A stretch of 21,511 nucleotides of DNA from Pseudomonadota bacterium (GTDB lineage: Bacteria; Pseudomonadota; Alphaproteobacteria; Rhizobiales; Xanthobacteraceae), in NCBI GenBank assembly GCA_023387695.1, contig JAEWHT010000071.1, positions 1-21,511 of the forward strand. Reading direction: 5' to 3'. Within the stretch, counting starts at the first letter, position 1, and each line of letters begins with the position of its first letter. The notes under the pieces were generated by a model. It was not told the origin of the DNA, made no database searches, and saw only the letters and a program-made list of their open reading frames with translations. This document shows positions 1 through 8,069 of the stretch, piece by piece. Made by a program: the position numbers and the translations under genes.

Positions 1-6
1 CGGGTT

Positions 7-22
7 CGCGCCAAGAGGCGCG
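7..22. repeat. short GC hairpin beyond the hemN stop codon
   Basis: A 6-bp inverted repeat (CGCGCC / GGCGCG, loop AAGA) lies about 20 bases past the hemN stop on the hemN transcript side. An outer GGG/CCC pairing could extend it across a two-base bulge. No U-tract follows, so it is at best a weak terminator or the edge of an intergenic repeat cut by the window end. Confidence 0.25.
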
Positions 23-43
23 CCCCGGAATGACGGCAAGGGC

Positions 44-1396
44 TTACACTGCCCTGCTATGCAACTGCTTGCCCGGATCCAGATGCGCATCGAACGCGGC
101 CGCAACGCTGCGGACCAGAAAGCGAGAGTCCATTGCGACGGCGATCCGGTCGCCGTCCAGCTTCACCACACCGTCGGAAATCAGCGGCTTCAAGCGCGAC
201 GCCGATCGCAGCATCGCCTCCGGCTGCGCGCCATGACGCGCACAGATGTCGCCGAGATCGGCACCGAACTCGCACATGATCCGCTCGATGATGTCGGCAC
301 GCAGCCGATCGTCATCGGTGAGCCCATAACCCTTGGCGGTGGCGAGGCGGCCATTCGCAATGCTTTGCTGATAGGCTCCGATCTGAACTTGGTTTTGGAC
401 GTAGCCCTGCGGCAGATGTCCGATCGCGCTGGCGCCGAAGCCGAGCAGGACCTCACCCTGGTCGGTGGTATAGCCCTGGAAATTGCGCCGCAATGTCCCC
501 TGCTCGAACGCAACCGCCATGGAATCATCGGGACGCGCGAAATGGTCGAGGCCGATCTGGACATAGCCGGCCTCCTTCAACGCGTTGGCGATGGCGCAGG
601 CCTGGTCATGACGCGCGAGACCATCGGGCAAGTGAGCCTCATTGATCATGCGCTGGTGCTTTTTGAAGCTGGGCACATGCGCATAGCCGAACACCGAGAA
701 GCGCGCCGGCGCAAGCTCGAGCGAACGCCGCACGGTATCCAGGCACGATGCGATGGTCTGGTGCGGCAAGCCGTAGATCAGGTCGAAATTAATCCCCCTG
801 ATGCCGGCGCGCTGGAGCATGTCGACGACAGACGCCGTCTGCTCAAAGCTCTGCACGCGATTGATCGCATGCTGCACAACGGGATCAAAGCTCTGCACGC
901 CAAGGCTCGCGCGATTGACGCCGGAGAGCCTCATGGCCTCGACCATCTCTGATGTCAGCGTGCGCGGGTCGATCTCGACCGCGATCTCGGCCGAAGGCAG
1001 CACGAAGAAAGCCTGGCGCATCGTTGCCATCAATTCGGCGAAGGCTTCCGGCGACATGATCGTCGGCGTACCGCCGCCAAAATGGATATGCTCGACCTTG
1101 ATGCGGTGGCCGATGGTGTCGGCGACCTCTGCGATCTCGCTGCGCAAAGTCTGCTTATAGGCCGCAATCAACTCGTCGCGGCGGACGATCTGGGTATGGC
1201 AGCCGCAGTACCAGCACATCTCGCGGCAGAACGGCACGTGCAGATAGAGCGACGCGTTCGAATTCGAGGGAAGCTCGGACAGCCAGCGTGCGTAGTTGTC
1301 GGCGCCAATCGCCGGCGAGAAATGCGGCGCGGTCGGATAGCTCGTATAGCGCGGCAGTCTTTCATCGCCATAGCTCGCTGCGAGATCAGTCCTCAT
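44..1396 (-). CDS. hemN: Oxygen-independent coproporphyrinogen III oxidase (HemN)
   Basis: This cytoplasmic radical-SAM enzyme oxidatively decarboxylates coproporphyrinogen III to protoporphyrinogen IX without oxygen, supplying haem under micro-oxic and denitrifying conditions. The 450-residue length is normal for HemN. The N-terminal PRYTSYPTAPHF block is a HemN signature. C57, C61, C64 and C66 form the CX3CX2CXC cluster motif: three cysteines bind the 4Fe-4S cluster and the fourth is typical of true HemN rather than HemW. GGGTP at 107-111 is the SAM-binding glycine motif. The ATG at 1396 puts PRYTSYP at the usual position. The gene is divergent from nirK, and a FixK-type box at 1485-1498 is well placed to activate it. 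The location resembles the FixK2-controlled hemN2 locus I remember from Bradyrhizobium, but a second hemN copy cannot be excluded. Confidence 0.95.
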   Translation of the reverse strand: MRTDLAASYGDERLPRYTSYPTAPHFSPAIGADNYARWLSELPSNSNASLYLHVPFCREMCWYCGCHTQIVRRDELIAAYKQTLRSEIAEVADTIGHRIKVEHIHFGGGTPTIMSPEAFAELMATMRQAFFVLPSAEIAVEIDPRTLTSEMVEAMRLSGVNRASLGVQSFDPVVQHAINRVQSFEQTASVVDMLQRAGIRGINFDLIYGLPHQTIASCLDTVRRSLELAPARFSVFGYAHVPSFKKHQRMINEAHLPDGLARHDQACAIANALKEAGYVQIGLDHFARPDDSMAVAFEQGTLRRNFQGYTTDQGEVLLGFGASAIGHLPQGYVQNQVQIGAYQQSIANGRLATAKGYGLTDDDRLRADIIERIMCEFGADLGDICARHGAQPEAMLRSASRLKPLISDGVVKLDGDRIAVAMDSRFLVRSVAAAFDAHLDPGKQLHSRAV

Positions 1397-1484
1397 GTCC
1401 TACCCATTCGTAAATTTGATGCCGCGCAAAAGCGGCGGCAAAATTCCGGATGGCATTGGATTACCCACTTTCCAGCGGGCCACC

Positions 1485-1498
1485 TTGCGCTCGCTCAA
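1485..1498 (-). promoter_or_regulatory. FixK/FNR-type box, probably for hemN
   Basis: The 14-mer TTGCGCTCGCTCAA fits the rhizobial FixK consensus TTG(A/C)-N6-(T/G)CAA exactly. Its centre is about 95 bases from the hemN start. If it activates from -41.5, transcription would begin near 1450, leaving a leader of about 55 bases. It faces hemN more naturally than nirK, which is about 170 bases away. The binding factor (FixK2, NnrR or FNR) cannot be told from sequence. Confidence 0.6.
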
Positions 1499-1580
1499 AG
1501 TCTTGGCGTCGTCTTGGCGTCGAGATCGCATCCCGGCAAACCTCTTAAGGACTTTACCGGAGGTGAATCGAGGCAAAACC

Positions 1581-1594
1581 TTGTCGCAGCGCAA
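1581..1594 (+). promoter_or_regulatory. FixK/NnrR-type box for nirK
   Basis: The 14-mer TTGTCGCAGCGCAA has the TTG-N8-CAA core of FNR/FixK/NnrR sites; only the fourth base (T instead of A or C) departs from the rhizobial FixK consensus. A class II activator at -41.5 would set the transcription start near 1629, about 33 bases before the ATG at 1662. This matches the known control of nirK by FixK/NnrR-type regulators in response to low oxygen and nitric oxide. Confidence 0.65.
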
Positions 1595-1661
1595 ACACGC
1601 TTGCCGCAACAGGCGCACACTGCATCCGTCATCAAAACCTTTCACATGAAGGATGCTTCCG

Positions 1662-2759
1662 ATGTTCACCCGCAGAGCCGCATTGATCAGCGCCGCCGCG
1701 ACCGCCCTGATGCTGGCAACCCCCGCTTTCGCTGCCGACGATCTCAAGCTGCCGCGACAGAAGGTGGATCTGGTCGCACCTCCCTTCGTGCACGCGCACG
1801 AGCAGGCGACGAAGCAGGGCCCTAAGATCATGGAATTCAAGCTCACCATCGAGGAGAAGAAGGTCGTTATCGACGAGAAGGGCACCACCTTCCAGGCCAT
1901 GACCTTCAACGGCTCGATGCCGGGCCCGCTGATGGTCGTGCATGAGGGCGATTATGTCGAGGTGACGCTGGTCAATCCCGCGACCAACTCGATGCCGCAC
2001 AATATCGACTTTCACTCCGCGACCGGTGCGCTCGGCGGCGCCGCGCTGACCTTGGTCAATCCCGGCGAGCAGGTCGTGCTGCGGTGGAAGGCCACGCGGA
2101 CCGGCGTGTTCGTCTATCACTGCGCACCGGGCGGCCCGATGATCCCCTGGCACGTCGTCTCCGGCATGAACGGCGCCGTGATGGTGCTGCCGCGCGACGG
2201 ACTGAACGATGGCAAGGGCCACGCGCTGAAATACGACAAGGTCTACTATGTCGGCGAGCAGGACATGTATGTGCCGCGTGACGAGAAGGGCAATTTCAAA
2301 TCCTACGACTCGCCGGGCGAAGCCTTCACCGACACCGAAGAGGTGATGAAGAAGCTGATCCCCTCCCACGTCGTATTCAACGGCAAGGTCGGCGCCCTCA
2401 CCGGCAAGAACGCGCTGACCGCCAATGTCGGCGAGAATGTGCTGATCGTGCATTCGCAGGCCAACCGCGACAGCCGTCCGCATCTGATCGGCGGCCATGG
2501 CGACTATGTCTGGGAGACCGGCAAGTTCTCAAACGCGCCGGAGACCGGGCTCGAGACCTGGTTCATCCGCGGCGGCTCGGCAGGAGCTGCGATGTACAAG
2601 TTCCTGCAGCCCGGCATCTACGCTTATGTCACGCATAACTTGATCGAGGCAGCCGACCTCGGCGCCACCGCGCACTTCAAGGTCGAAGGCAAGTGGAACG
2701 ACGACCTGATGACCCAGGTGAAGGCGCCTGCGGACATACCGGCCGCCAACACCAACTAG
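1662..2759 (+). CDS. nirK: Copper-containing nitrite reductase (NirK)
   Basis: This periplasmic homotrimeric enzyme reduces nitrite to nitric oxide in denitrification, using electrons from cytochrome c or a cupredoxin. The protein begins with a Tat-like signal (TRRAALIS, hydrophobic stretch, cleavage after ATPAFA), followed by two cupredoxin domains. Numbered from the ATG at 1662, the expected copper ligands are present: H113, C154, H164 and M169 for type 1, and H118, H153 and H325 for type 2. The catalytic Asp is D116, and the second catalytic His lies in the HLIGGHGDYVW stretch near 274-279. The ATG at 1662 was chosen because GAAGGA at 1648-1653 lies 8 bases upstream. An in-frame ATG at 1653 would add three residues but has no good ribosome site. 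A FixK/NnrR box precedes the gene, and a terminator and then nirV follow. Confidence 0.97.
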   Translation: MFTRRAALISAAATALMLATPAFAADDLKLPRQKVDLVAPPFVHAHEQATKQGPKIMEFKLTIEEKKVVIDEKGTTFQAMTFNGSMPGPLMVVHEGDYVEVTLVNPATNSMPHNIDFHSATGALGGAALTLVNPGEQVVLRWKATRTGVFVYHCAPGGPMIPWHVVSGMNGAVMVLPRDGLNDGKGHALKYDKVYYVGEQDMYVPRDEKGNFKSYDSPGEAFTDTEEVMKKLIPSHVVFNGKVGALTGKNALTANVGENVLIVHSQANRDSRPHLIGGHGDYVWETGKFSNAPETGLETWFIRGGSAGAAMYKFLQPGIYAYVTHNLIEAADLGATAHFKVEGKWNDDLMTQVKAPADIPAANTN

Positions 2760-2768
2760 CGAGGTGAG

Positions 2769-2802
2769 AAGGGGCCGGCCATCACCGGCCCCTTCTTCTT
2801 TT
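2769..2802 (+). terminator. intrinsic terminator between nirK and nirV
   Basis: AAGGGGCCGG (2769-2778) and CCGGCCCCTT (2785-2794) form a perfect 10-bp stem with a 6-base loop, followed by the T-rich run CTTCTTTT. It starts 9 bases after the nirK stop. nirV begins only 13 bases further on, so it would end or attenuate nirK transcripts before nirV. Confidence 0.85.
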
Positions 2803-2814
2803 GGGGGAATGACC

Positions 2815-3693
2815 ATGCTGATCGCATTCAAGCTCAAACTGCTCCTCGCCTGTGCCGCCGGCTTCGCTGGACCGCTGGCTGTCGCACCGCTGGTCTCCGA
2901 GATGTCGACGCAACGCGCGCAAGGCGAGCCTGCAATCGTCGAAATCGCCTCGGGCAGCTTTGCCTATCGCGAGGCCGGCGATTTCACGCGCGCCGGGCAA
3001 CAGGCCGAAGCGCCGCTGCGCACGCTGCAGTTCACGAGGCCGCTCCACATCATGCGCGAGCAGGTCTCCTCCGCCGACTACCAGATCTGCGTGCAGGACG
3101 GCGAATGCCACGCGCTTGATCGCGGCGTCGCCATTTCGTCCGATCGTCCTGCGGTGCAGGTGAGCTGGCACGACGCACAGGCCTATGCGAGCTGGCTATC
3201 GCGCAAGACCGGCCACCACTACCGCCTGCCGAGCGACGCCGAATGGGCCTTTGCGGCTGGCTCCAAGTTCAAAGACGACGGCGCGCCGGTCGACGCGAAC
3301 GATCCAGCAAAGCGCTGGATCAGCCGCTATGAGCGCGAGTCCGAGCGCGATCTCTCCGACACCACGGCCTATCCGTTCGGCAAGTTCGGCCTGAACGAGC
3401 GCGGCGTGTCCGATCTCGCCGGCAATGTCTGGGAGTGGACGTCGACCTGCTTCGTGCGCTCGCGCGTCGATGAAGCCGGCAAGGCCGGCCGTCCGACCGT
3501 GAATTGCGGCGTGCGTGTCGCCGAAGGCGCGCACCGCGCCTATGTCACCGACTTCATCCGCGACGCCCGCGCGGGCGGCTGCGCCCAGGGCGTGCCGCCG
3601 GCCAATCTCGGCTTCCGCCTGGTACGTGAGGATACCTCGTGGGTGGCGAGTGTCTCGGCGCGATGGAGCAAGGTGTGGGCGACGTGGTCATAG
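2815..3693 (+). CDS. nirV: NirV-like formylglycine-generating-enzyme-family protein
   Basis: This is a SUMF1/FGE-sulfatase-domain protein of 292 residues, placed directly after nirK as nirV is in many denitrifiers. The function of NirV is not settled. A hydrophobic N-terminal signal (residues 1 to about 25) indicates export, which would put it in the periplasm with NirK. Family landmarks are RLPSDAEWAFAA (137-148), DLAGNVWEW (200-208) and NLGFRLVR (264-271). Cysteines lie at 92, 98, 212, 231 and 256, with C92/C98 a plausible disulfide. I cannot align any to the paired catalytic cysteines of true formylglycine-generating enzyme with confidence. The ATG at 2815 was chosen because GGGGGA at 2803-2808 lies 6 bases upstream; the open frame extends back to 2764, but that part lies in the terminator. 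The stop overlaps the convergent acetyltransferase stop by 6 bases. Confidence 0.85.
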   Translation: MLIAFKLKLLLACAAGFAGPLAVAPLVSEMSTQRAQGEPAIVEIASGSFAYREAGDFTRAGQQAEAPLRTLQFTRPLHIMREQVSSADYQICVQDGECHALDRGVAISSDRPAVQVSWHDAQAYASWLSRKTGHHYRLPSDAEWAFAAGSKFKDDGAPVDANDPAKRWISRYERESERDLSDTTAYPFGKFGLNERGVSDLAGNVWEWTSTCFVRSRVDEAGKAGRPTVNCGVRVAEGAHRAYVTDFIRDARAGGCAQGVPPANLGFRLVREDTSWVASVSARWSKVWATWS

Positions 3694-4323
3694 CGGGCAC
3701 GCAAACATCCGAAAGCCCGGCGCTCCGATGATCGCCTCGAAAGCGGGATCGCGCTTCTCGTCCGCGAACACAAAGCCGGCCTTGGCGTAAGCGCGCTCGG
3801 CCGGCTCGTTGCCGATCAGGAATGAAATCGTCGCGCGTGAAAATCCAGCTTCCCGCCCTTTCCCGAGGGCGCGAGCCATCAACGCTTGCACGAGGCCGCG
3901 ACCACGATAGGCAGGATCGGTGGCAACATGCTCGATCATCCAGTCGCCCTCGCCGCCCTGCACCCAGCAGCCACGGGTATAAGCGGCACGTTGGCGGATG
4001 GCGTCCAGCTCTGAGGCTGTGAGCCCGGTTGCCAAACCAATCTCCTCGATCGCGCGCCAGGCGGAAACCCCGGTGTTCTCCGCAGGCACGGCGCACAGCG
4101 CCGCGACCGGCTTCCCGTCAACCTCTGCGACCAAAAACTGCGAGACATGCCACATCGACACTGTGCGTGCCGTCGTGACGCGCGCGATGAAATCGAGGCA
4201 CTTGGCTTCAGGCCAGCCGAGCGCGACGTCGAACCAGCCGCGCGACCGGTAGCCGCGCATGGATGACAGAATGATTCCTGCGACGAAATCGGCGTCTTCG
4301 GGACGCGCAGACCGTATCGTCAT
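3688..4323 (-). CDS. GNAT-family N-acetyltransferase
   Basis: This 211-residue protein has the Gcn5-related acetyltransferase fold. Motif A, with the acetyl-CoA pyrophosphate loop, is at 132-151 (VATDPAYRGRGLVQALM; R140, G141, R142, G143). Motif B is near 172-184 (NEPAERAYAKAGF), the usual C-terminal acetyl-CoA-contacting helix. The substrate cannot be predicted. The ATG at 4323 is preceded by a clear AAGGGGG ribosome site. The gene starts 22 bases after the scoB stop on the same strand and may be the third gene of that operon, although a metabolic link is not evident. It converges on nirV with overlapping stop codons. Confidence 0.85.
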   Translation of the reverse strand: MTIRSARPEDADFVAGIILSSMRGYRSRGWFDVALGWPEAKCLDFIARVTTARTVSMWHVSQFLVAEVDGKPVAALCAVPAENTGVSAWRAIEEIGLATGLTASELDAIRQRAAYTRGCWVQGGEGDWMIEHVATDPAYRGRGLVQALMARALGKGREAGFSRATISFLIGNEPAERAYAKAGFVFADEKRDPAFEAIIGAPGFRMFACPL

Positions 4324-4345
4324 GCGCGCCCCCTTTTGCGAAGAC

Positions 4346-4996
4346 TTACGTGTTCTTCAGTGCGACGCGGAATTCGGCCTCGGTCTTTTCCTTGACCTCG
4401 TCGAGCGTGACGCCGTCGGCGAGCTCGATCAGCGCCATGCCACCGTCGCCGTGCTTGTCGATGGTGAAGACCGCGAGATCGGTCACGACCATGTCGACGA
4501 CGCGCTCGCCGGTCAGCGGCAGATTGCACTTCTTGAGGAGCTTTGCGCCGTCCTTCGCGGAATGCTCCATCACCACGACGACACGCTTGACGCCGGCGAC
4601 GAGATCCATCGCGCCGCCCATGCCCTTGACCATCTTGCCGGGGATCATCCAGTTGGCCAGATCGCCGTTCTGGGCCACCTGCATGGCACCGAGGATCGAG
4701 AGATCCATGTGGCCGCCGCGGATCATGCCGAAGGAATCTGCGCTCGAGAAATAGGAGGTCGAGGGCAGCTCGCTCACGGTCTGCTTGCCGGCGTTGATCA
4801 GATCGGCGTCCTCTTCACCCTCATAGGGGAACGGACCCATGCCGAGCATGCCGTTCTCGCTCTGCAGGCTGACGTCGACGCCATCGGGGATGTAGTTCGA
4901 GACCAGCGTCGGGATGCCGATGCCGAGATTGACGTAGTAGCCATCGCGCAATTCCTTCGCGGCGCGCGCAGCCATCTGTTCACGGGTCCAGGCCAT
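4346..4996 (-). CDS. scoB: Succinyl-CoA:3-ketoacid CoA-transferase subunit B
   Basis: This is the beta subunit of a class I CoA-transferase, which moves CoA from succinyl-CoA to acetoacetate in ketone-body or polyhydroxybutyrate turnover. The 216-residue length is normal for the split bacterial enzyme. The SENGMLGMGPFP segment contains the catalytic glutamate (E47 in SENG), which forms the glutamyl-CoA thioester. The GPFP ending of this motif resembles SCOT enzymes more than the 3-oxoadipate transferase PcaJ, which has GPAP as I remember it. AGGAGAG lies about 6 bases before the ATG. The gene is 15 bases downstream of scoA, so the subunits should be co-expressed. A 3-oxoadipate CoA-transferase role is possible but less likely, since no other pca gene is present. 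Confidence 0.9.
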   Translation of the reverse strand: MAWTREQMAARAAKELRDGYYVNLGIGIPTLVSNYIPDGVDVSLQSENGMLGMGPFPYEGEEDADLINAGKQTVSELPSTSYFSSADSFGMIRGGHMDLSILGAMQVAQNGDLANWMIPGKMVKGMGGAMDLVAGVKRVVVVMEHSAKDGAKLLKKCNLPLTGERVVDMVVTDLAVFTIDKHGDGGMALIELADGVTLDEVKEKTEAEFRVALKNT

Positions 4997-5011
4997 ATCG
5001 CTCTCCTGATC

Positions 5012-5719
5012 TTAAGCTGCAGTGCGCGGGCGGGTGTTACGGAATTCGATGCGCTTCTGGGCCGTGCCGACCTCGACGATGCGCTTCACGAAAATGCCGG
5101 GCGTATGGATGTGGTCGGGATTGAGTTCACCGGCGGGAACCAGATGCTCAACCTCGGCAACGGTGACCCTCGCGGCGGTCGCCATCATCGGGTTAAAGTT
5201 GCGCGCAGTCTTGCGGTAGATCAGGTTGCCGGCGGTGTCGCCCTTCCAGGCGTGCACGATGGCGAGGTCGGCGAACAGGCCGCGCTCCATCAAATACTTC
5301 TCGCCGTCGAACTCCTTCACTTCCTTGCCTTCGGCGATCAGCGTGCCGACGCCGGTCTTGGTGTAGAAGGCCGGGATGCCGGCGCCACCAGCGCGGATGC
5401 GCTCGGCCAGCGTGCCCTGCGGATTGAATTCGAGTTCCAGCTCGCCCGCCAGGAATTGCTGGGCGAACAGCTTGTTCTCGCCGACATAGGACGAGATCAT
5501 CTTCTTGATCTGGCGGGTTTCCAGGAGGCGGCTGAGCCCGATGCCGTCGACGCCGGCATTGTTCGAGACCACGGTCAGACCTTTGACGCCTGAGTCGCGG
5601 ATCGCATCCGACAGCGACTCAGCGATGCCGCAGAGGCCGAAGCCGCCCGACATGATCATCATGTTGTCCTTGAGAACGCCCTCAAGAGCCGACTTGGCGT
5701 CGGGATAGACCTTGTTCAT
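5012..5719 (-). CDS. scoA: Succinyl-CoA:3-ketoacid CoA-transferase subunit A
   Basis: This alpha subunit of the class I CoA-transferase pairs with the scoB product. The 235 residues from the ATG at 5719 match the usual subunit length. MSGGFGLCGIAE near 23-34 is the conserved glycine-rich segment of the alpha subunit. The reading frame stays open to 5884, but the extra N-terminal residues do not resemble the family, and GAGGG lies 7 to 8 bases before the ATG at 5719. The gene leads the scoAB(-acetyltransferase) operon. It is divergent from the AsmA-family gene, so the promoter should lie within 5720-5970. Confidence 0.9.
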   Translation of the reverse strand: MNKVYPDAKSALEGVLKDNMMIMSGGFGLCGIAESLSDAIRDSGVKGLTVVSNNAGVDGIGLSRLLETRQIKKMISSYVGENKLFAQQFLAGELELEFNPQGTLAERIRAGGAGIPAFYTKTGVGTLIAEGKEVKEFDGEKYLMERGLFADLAIVHAWKGDTAGNLIYRKTARNFNPMMATAARVTVAEVEHLVPAGELNPDHIHTPGIFVKRIVEVGTAQKRIEFRNTRPRTAA

Positions 5720-5838
5720 GCAAAAACCCTCGAAGCTTCGGCCTAGGCGCCGCGCCTTATTGGCGGCGATTATTAGGCGAAATCGTCCGAAGCCGTCAAT
5801 GATACGGGGTTCTCCGTTCCAAGGGCCGGTGATAGAAG

Positions 5839-5857
5839 CTGCCCACGCCGTGGGCAG
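5839..5857. repeat. 8-bp hairpin in the scoA / asmA divergent gap
   Basis: CTGCCCAC (5839-5846) and GTGGGCAG (5850-5857) form a perfect 8-bp inverted repeat with a 3-base spacer, midway between the two divergent genes. It could be an operator or an RNA hairpin in the leader of either gene. No U-tract follows. The rest of 5720-5973 has no other feature I can support. Confidence 0.35.
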
Positions 5858-5973
5858 ATCCGTCCGTGGCCTTGAAAGCGACAAGAAAACCCATCAAGTT
5901 GCGGGGGTTGGGCGTGGGGGCGCGCAGGTTTCCCGCCCCGCCCTTCTGGCTCCAGCACCAACCCGATCAGGAC

Positions 5974-7875
5974 ATGCCATTGACCATGGCCCAAGGAATG
6001 AAGCGCCTCGGGACGCCGATCGCGGCGCTGCTCGGTGTGGCGTTGATCGCCCTGATCGCGACCTCCTGGCTCATCAACCGCGACGCGCTGCGTACGGCGG
6101 TGGAAGCGCAGATTCGCGACGTCACCGGTCTGGAGCTCAGCGTGGCGGGCAGCATCGACATATCCGTGCTGCCGGCGAGCTACATCTCCTTCCATGATGT
6201 CGGCCTGAAGGGTGGAGGCACCGCCGACCCCGCACTGCATGTCGACGTGCTCACCGCCAATCTCAGGCTGTTGCCGCTGCTGCTGCAGCGGTTCGAGATT
6301 GCGGACCTGACGCTGCTGCGGCCGCACATCCATGTCAGCCTGAAGTCCGACGGCGACAGCAACTGGACTCCCTTCATCCAGACCATCGCGCGCACGATGA
6401 AGCCCGGCGCCGACAACCAGATCTCGTTCTCCGAGATCAGGATCCAGGATGGTGTGCTCAACTATGAGGACGTCGCCACCAATGCCACCGAGAAGCTCGA
6501 GGACATCGACCTGTCGCTGGCGTGGCCCTCGATCTCGCGCTCCTTTGCCGCGACCGGACAGTTCGACTGGCGCGGCGAGCGCGTCGACGGCTCGATCAGC
6601 TTTGCCGATTTCGTCGCGGCCCTCTCGGGCGATCGCTCGGGATTGAAGGCGCGCATCGCCAGCGCACCGCTCAAGCTCGCCTTCGACGGCAGTGTCGCCA
6701 ATCGCACCAGCCCGATGATGGAAGGCACGCTCTCCATCGACAGCCCATCCTTGCGCAACGCGCTGCGCTGGACCGGACAGCCGCAGCCCGGCAGCGGCGG
6801 TTTCGGCCGCTTCGCACTGAAGGCGCGCGCCAATGTCGTCGGCGCCTCGATCGCGCTGACCAACGTCAATGTCGAGCTCGACGGCAACGCCGCCGAAGGC
6901 GTCATGACCTACGCCAATAACGGCCGGCAGACGCTGCAGGCGACGCTCGCTGCCGACGCGCTCGACTTCACGCCCTACATCTCCACCTTCCGCCTGCTCG
7001 CAAGCGGCGCGCGCGACTGGAACAGGCAGCTGTTCGATCTCAACGGGCTTTCGAGCACCGACCTCGACATGCGCCTCTCGGCTGCCAAGCTGACGGTCGG
7101 TCCCACGAAGCTCGGCCGCACCGCGATCGGCGCGAATGTGCGCAACGGCACGCTGGCGCTCTCGGTCGGCGAGGCGCAAGTCTATGGCGGCATCGCCAAG
7201 GGCTCGTTCGGCATCTCACGCTCCGACACGGTCGCCGACATCAAGGCGCAATTCCAGTTCACCGACGTCGACCTCCAGGCTTGCGCCTCCGAGCTCTTCG
7301 GCCTCAACAAGCTGTCCGGCCGCGGCAACATCAACGTGTCACTGCTCGCCTCCGGATCAAGCCCGTTCGGTCTGGTGCAATCGCTCGACGGCACGGCCAC
7401 CGTGACCGGACATGACGGCGCGATCTCCGGCTTCAACGCCGAGCAGTTACTGAAGCGGCTCGAGCGCCGGCCGCTGTCTGGTGGCGGCAATTTTCGCAAC
7501 GGCTCGACGCCCTACGACAATCTCACCATCGCAGTGAAATTCGCCGACGGGATCGCCACCGCCGAAGACATTCGCATCGAAGGGCCCGCCGCAAAGATCA
7601 CGCTGACCGGCACCGCGTCGGTGCCGACGCGCGAATACGACATGAAGGGTGTGGCGAGCCTCAACACCACATCGGGTTTTCAATTGCCCTTCATGGTGCA
7701 GGGGCCCTGGGACGATCCGCTGATCTTCCCCGATCCGGAGGCTCTGATCCGCCAGTCGCCGGCGGCGTCGCCCTTCCTCGATCTCTTGAAACAGCGCATC
7801 ACCGGCGGCAAGCGTCAGACGCCGGAGGGATCACCGACGGCGGAGAACGCCAAAGAGAGCGCGAAGTCCAACTGA
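5974..7875 (+). CDS. AsmA-family envelope protein
   Basis: This is a 633-residue AsmA-type protein. Members of this family and its TamB/YhdP relatives are anchored in the inner membrane and extend into the periplasm, with roles in outer-membrane assembly or phospholipid transport. A single N-terminal membrane segment follows MKRLGTP (roughly LGVALIALIATSWLI). Next come the family's N-terminal pattern (RDALRTAVEAQIRDVTGLEL..GSIDISVLP) and long alternating beta-type repeats. The C-terminal region (LNTTSGFQLPFMVQGPWDDP) is the usual AsmA ending. The start is uncertain: the frame is open from a GTG at 5866, with ATGs at 5974, 5986 and 5998. I took 5974 as the first ATG before the membrane segment; AGGA at 5969-5972 would fit 5986 at a long spacing. 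The specific paralogue and function are unknown. Confidence 0.85.
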   Translation: MPLTMAQGMKRLGTPIAALLGVALIALIATSWLINRDALRTAVEAQIRDVTGLELSVAGSIDISVLPASYISFHDVGLKGGGTADPALHVDVLTANLRLLPLLLQRFEIADLTLLRPHIHVSLKSDGDSNWTPFIQTIARTMKPGADNQISFSEIRIQDGVLNYEDVATNATEKLEDIDLSLAWPSISRSFAATGQFDWRGERVDGSISFADFVAALSGDRSGLKARIASAPLKLAFDGSVANRTSPMMEGTLSIDSPSLRNALRWTGQPQPGSGGFGRFALKARANVVGASIALTNVNVELDGNAAEGVMTYANNGRQTLQATLAADALDFTPYISTFRLLASGARDWNRQLFDLNGLSSTDLDMRLSAAKLTVGPTKLGRTAIGANVRNGTLALSVGEAQVYGGIAKGSFGISRSDTVADIKAQFQFTDVDLQACASELFGLNKLSGRGNINVSLLASGSSPFGLVQSLDGTATVTGHDGAISGFNAEQLLKRLERRPLSGGGNFRNGSTPYDNLTIAVKFADGIATAEDIRIEGPAAKITLTGTASVPTREYDMKGVASLNTTSGFQLPFMVQGPWDDPLIFPDPEALIRQSPAASPFLDLLKQRITGGKRQTPEGSPTAENAKESAKSN

Positions 7876-7887
7876 GGACGATGATTG

Positions 7888-7908
7888 CCGATCATGCGAA
7901 TTGATCGG
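7888..7908. repeat. inverted repeat after the AsmA-family gene
   Basis: CCGATCA and TGATCGG form 7-bp arms around a 7-base spacer, 12 bases after the AsmA-family stop and about 160 bases before the binding-protein gene. Without a U-tract it is not a convincing terminator. It could be an operator for the sugar-transport operon. The rest of the 7876-8069 gap is slightly AT-richer and shows no promoter I would defend. Confidence 0.35.
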
Positions 7909-8069
7909 GGCGAATTGATGCGGCGATCACATCGATGCACGCGTTAAGCATCTCTGAGTGCCCGATCCCCCTCGACCTATGTCTGACAACATGCCGCTAG
8001 ATTGCGCTACCATCCTGAGCTAGTCTTTTTTCGAACCGGTCAGAAACCGGCGGCTTGAGGGAGAAAAAC

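Noticed and set aside
59..952. 297-residue open frame on the plus strand opposite hemN
   Set aside because: It is antisense to a complete HemN with all its motifs, has no family resemblance, and is a by-product of high GC.
4259..5593. 444-residue plus-strand open frame opposite scoA and scoB
   Set aside because: It mirrors two well-recognised CoA-transferase genes; its His/Asp/Leu-rich composition is typical of an antisense shadow.
4346..5719. pcaIJ (3-oxoadipate CoA-transferase)
   Set aside because: The SENG..GPFP motif fits SCOT better and no other beta-ketoadipate pathway gene is nearby; not fully excluded.
5773..7179. 468-residue minus-strand open frame opposite the AsmA-family gene
   Set aside because: It has no recognisable domain, while the plus strand encodes a convincing membrane-anchored AsmA protein.
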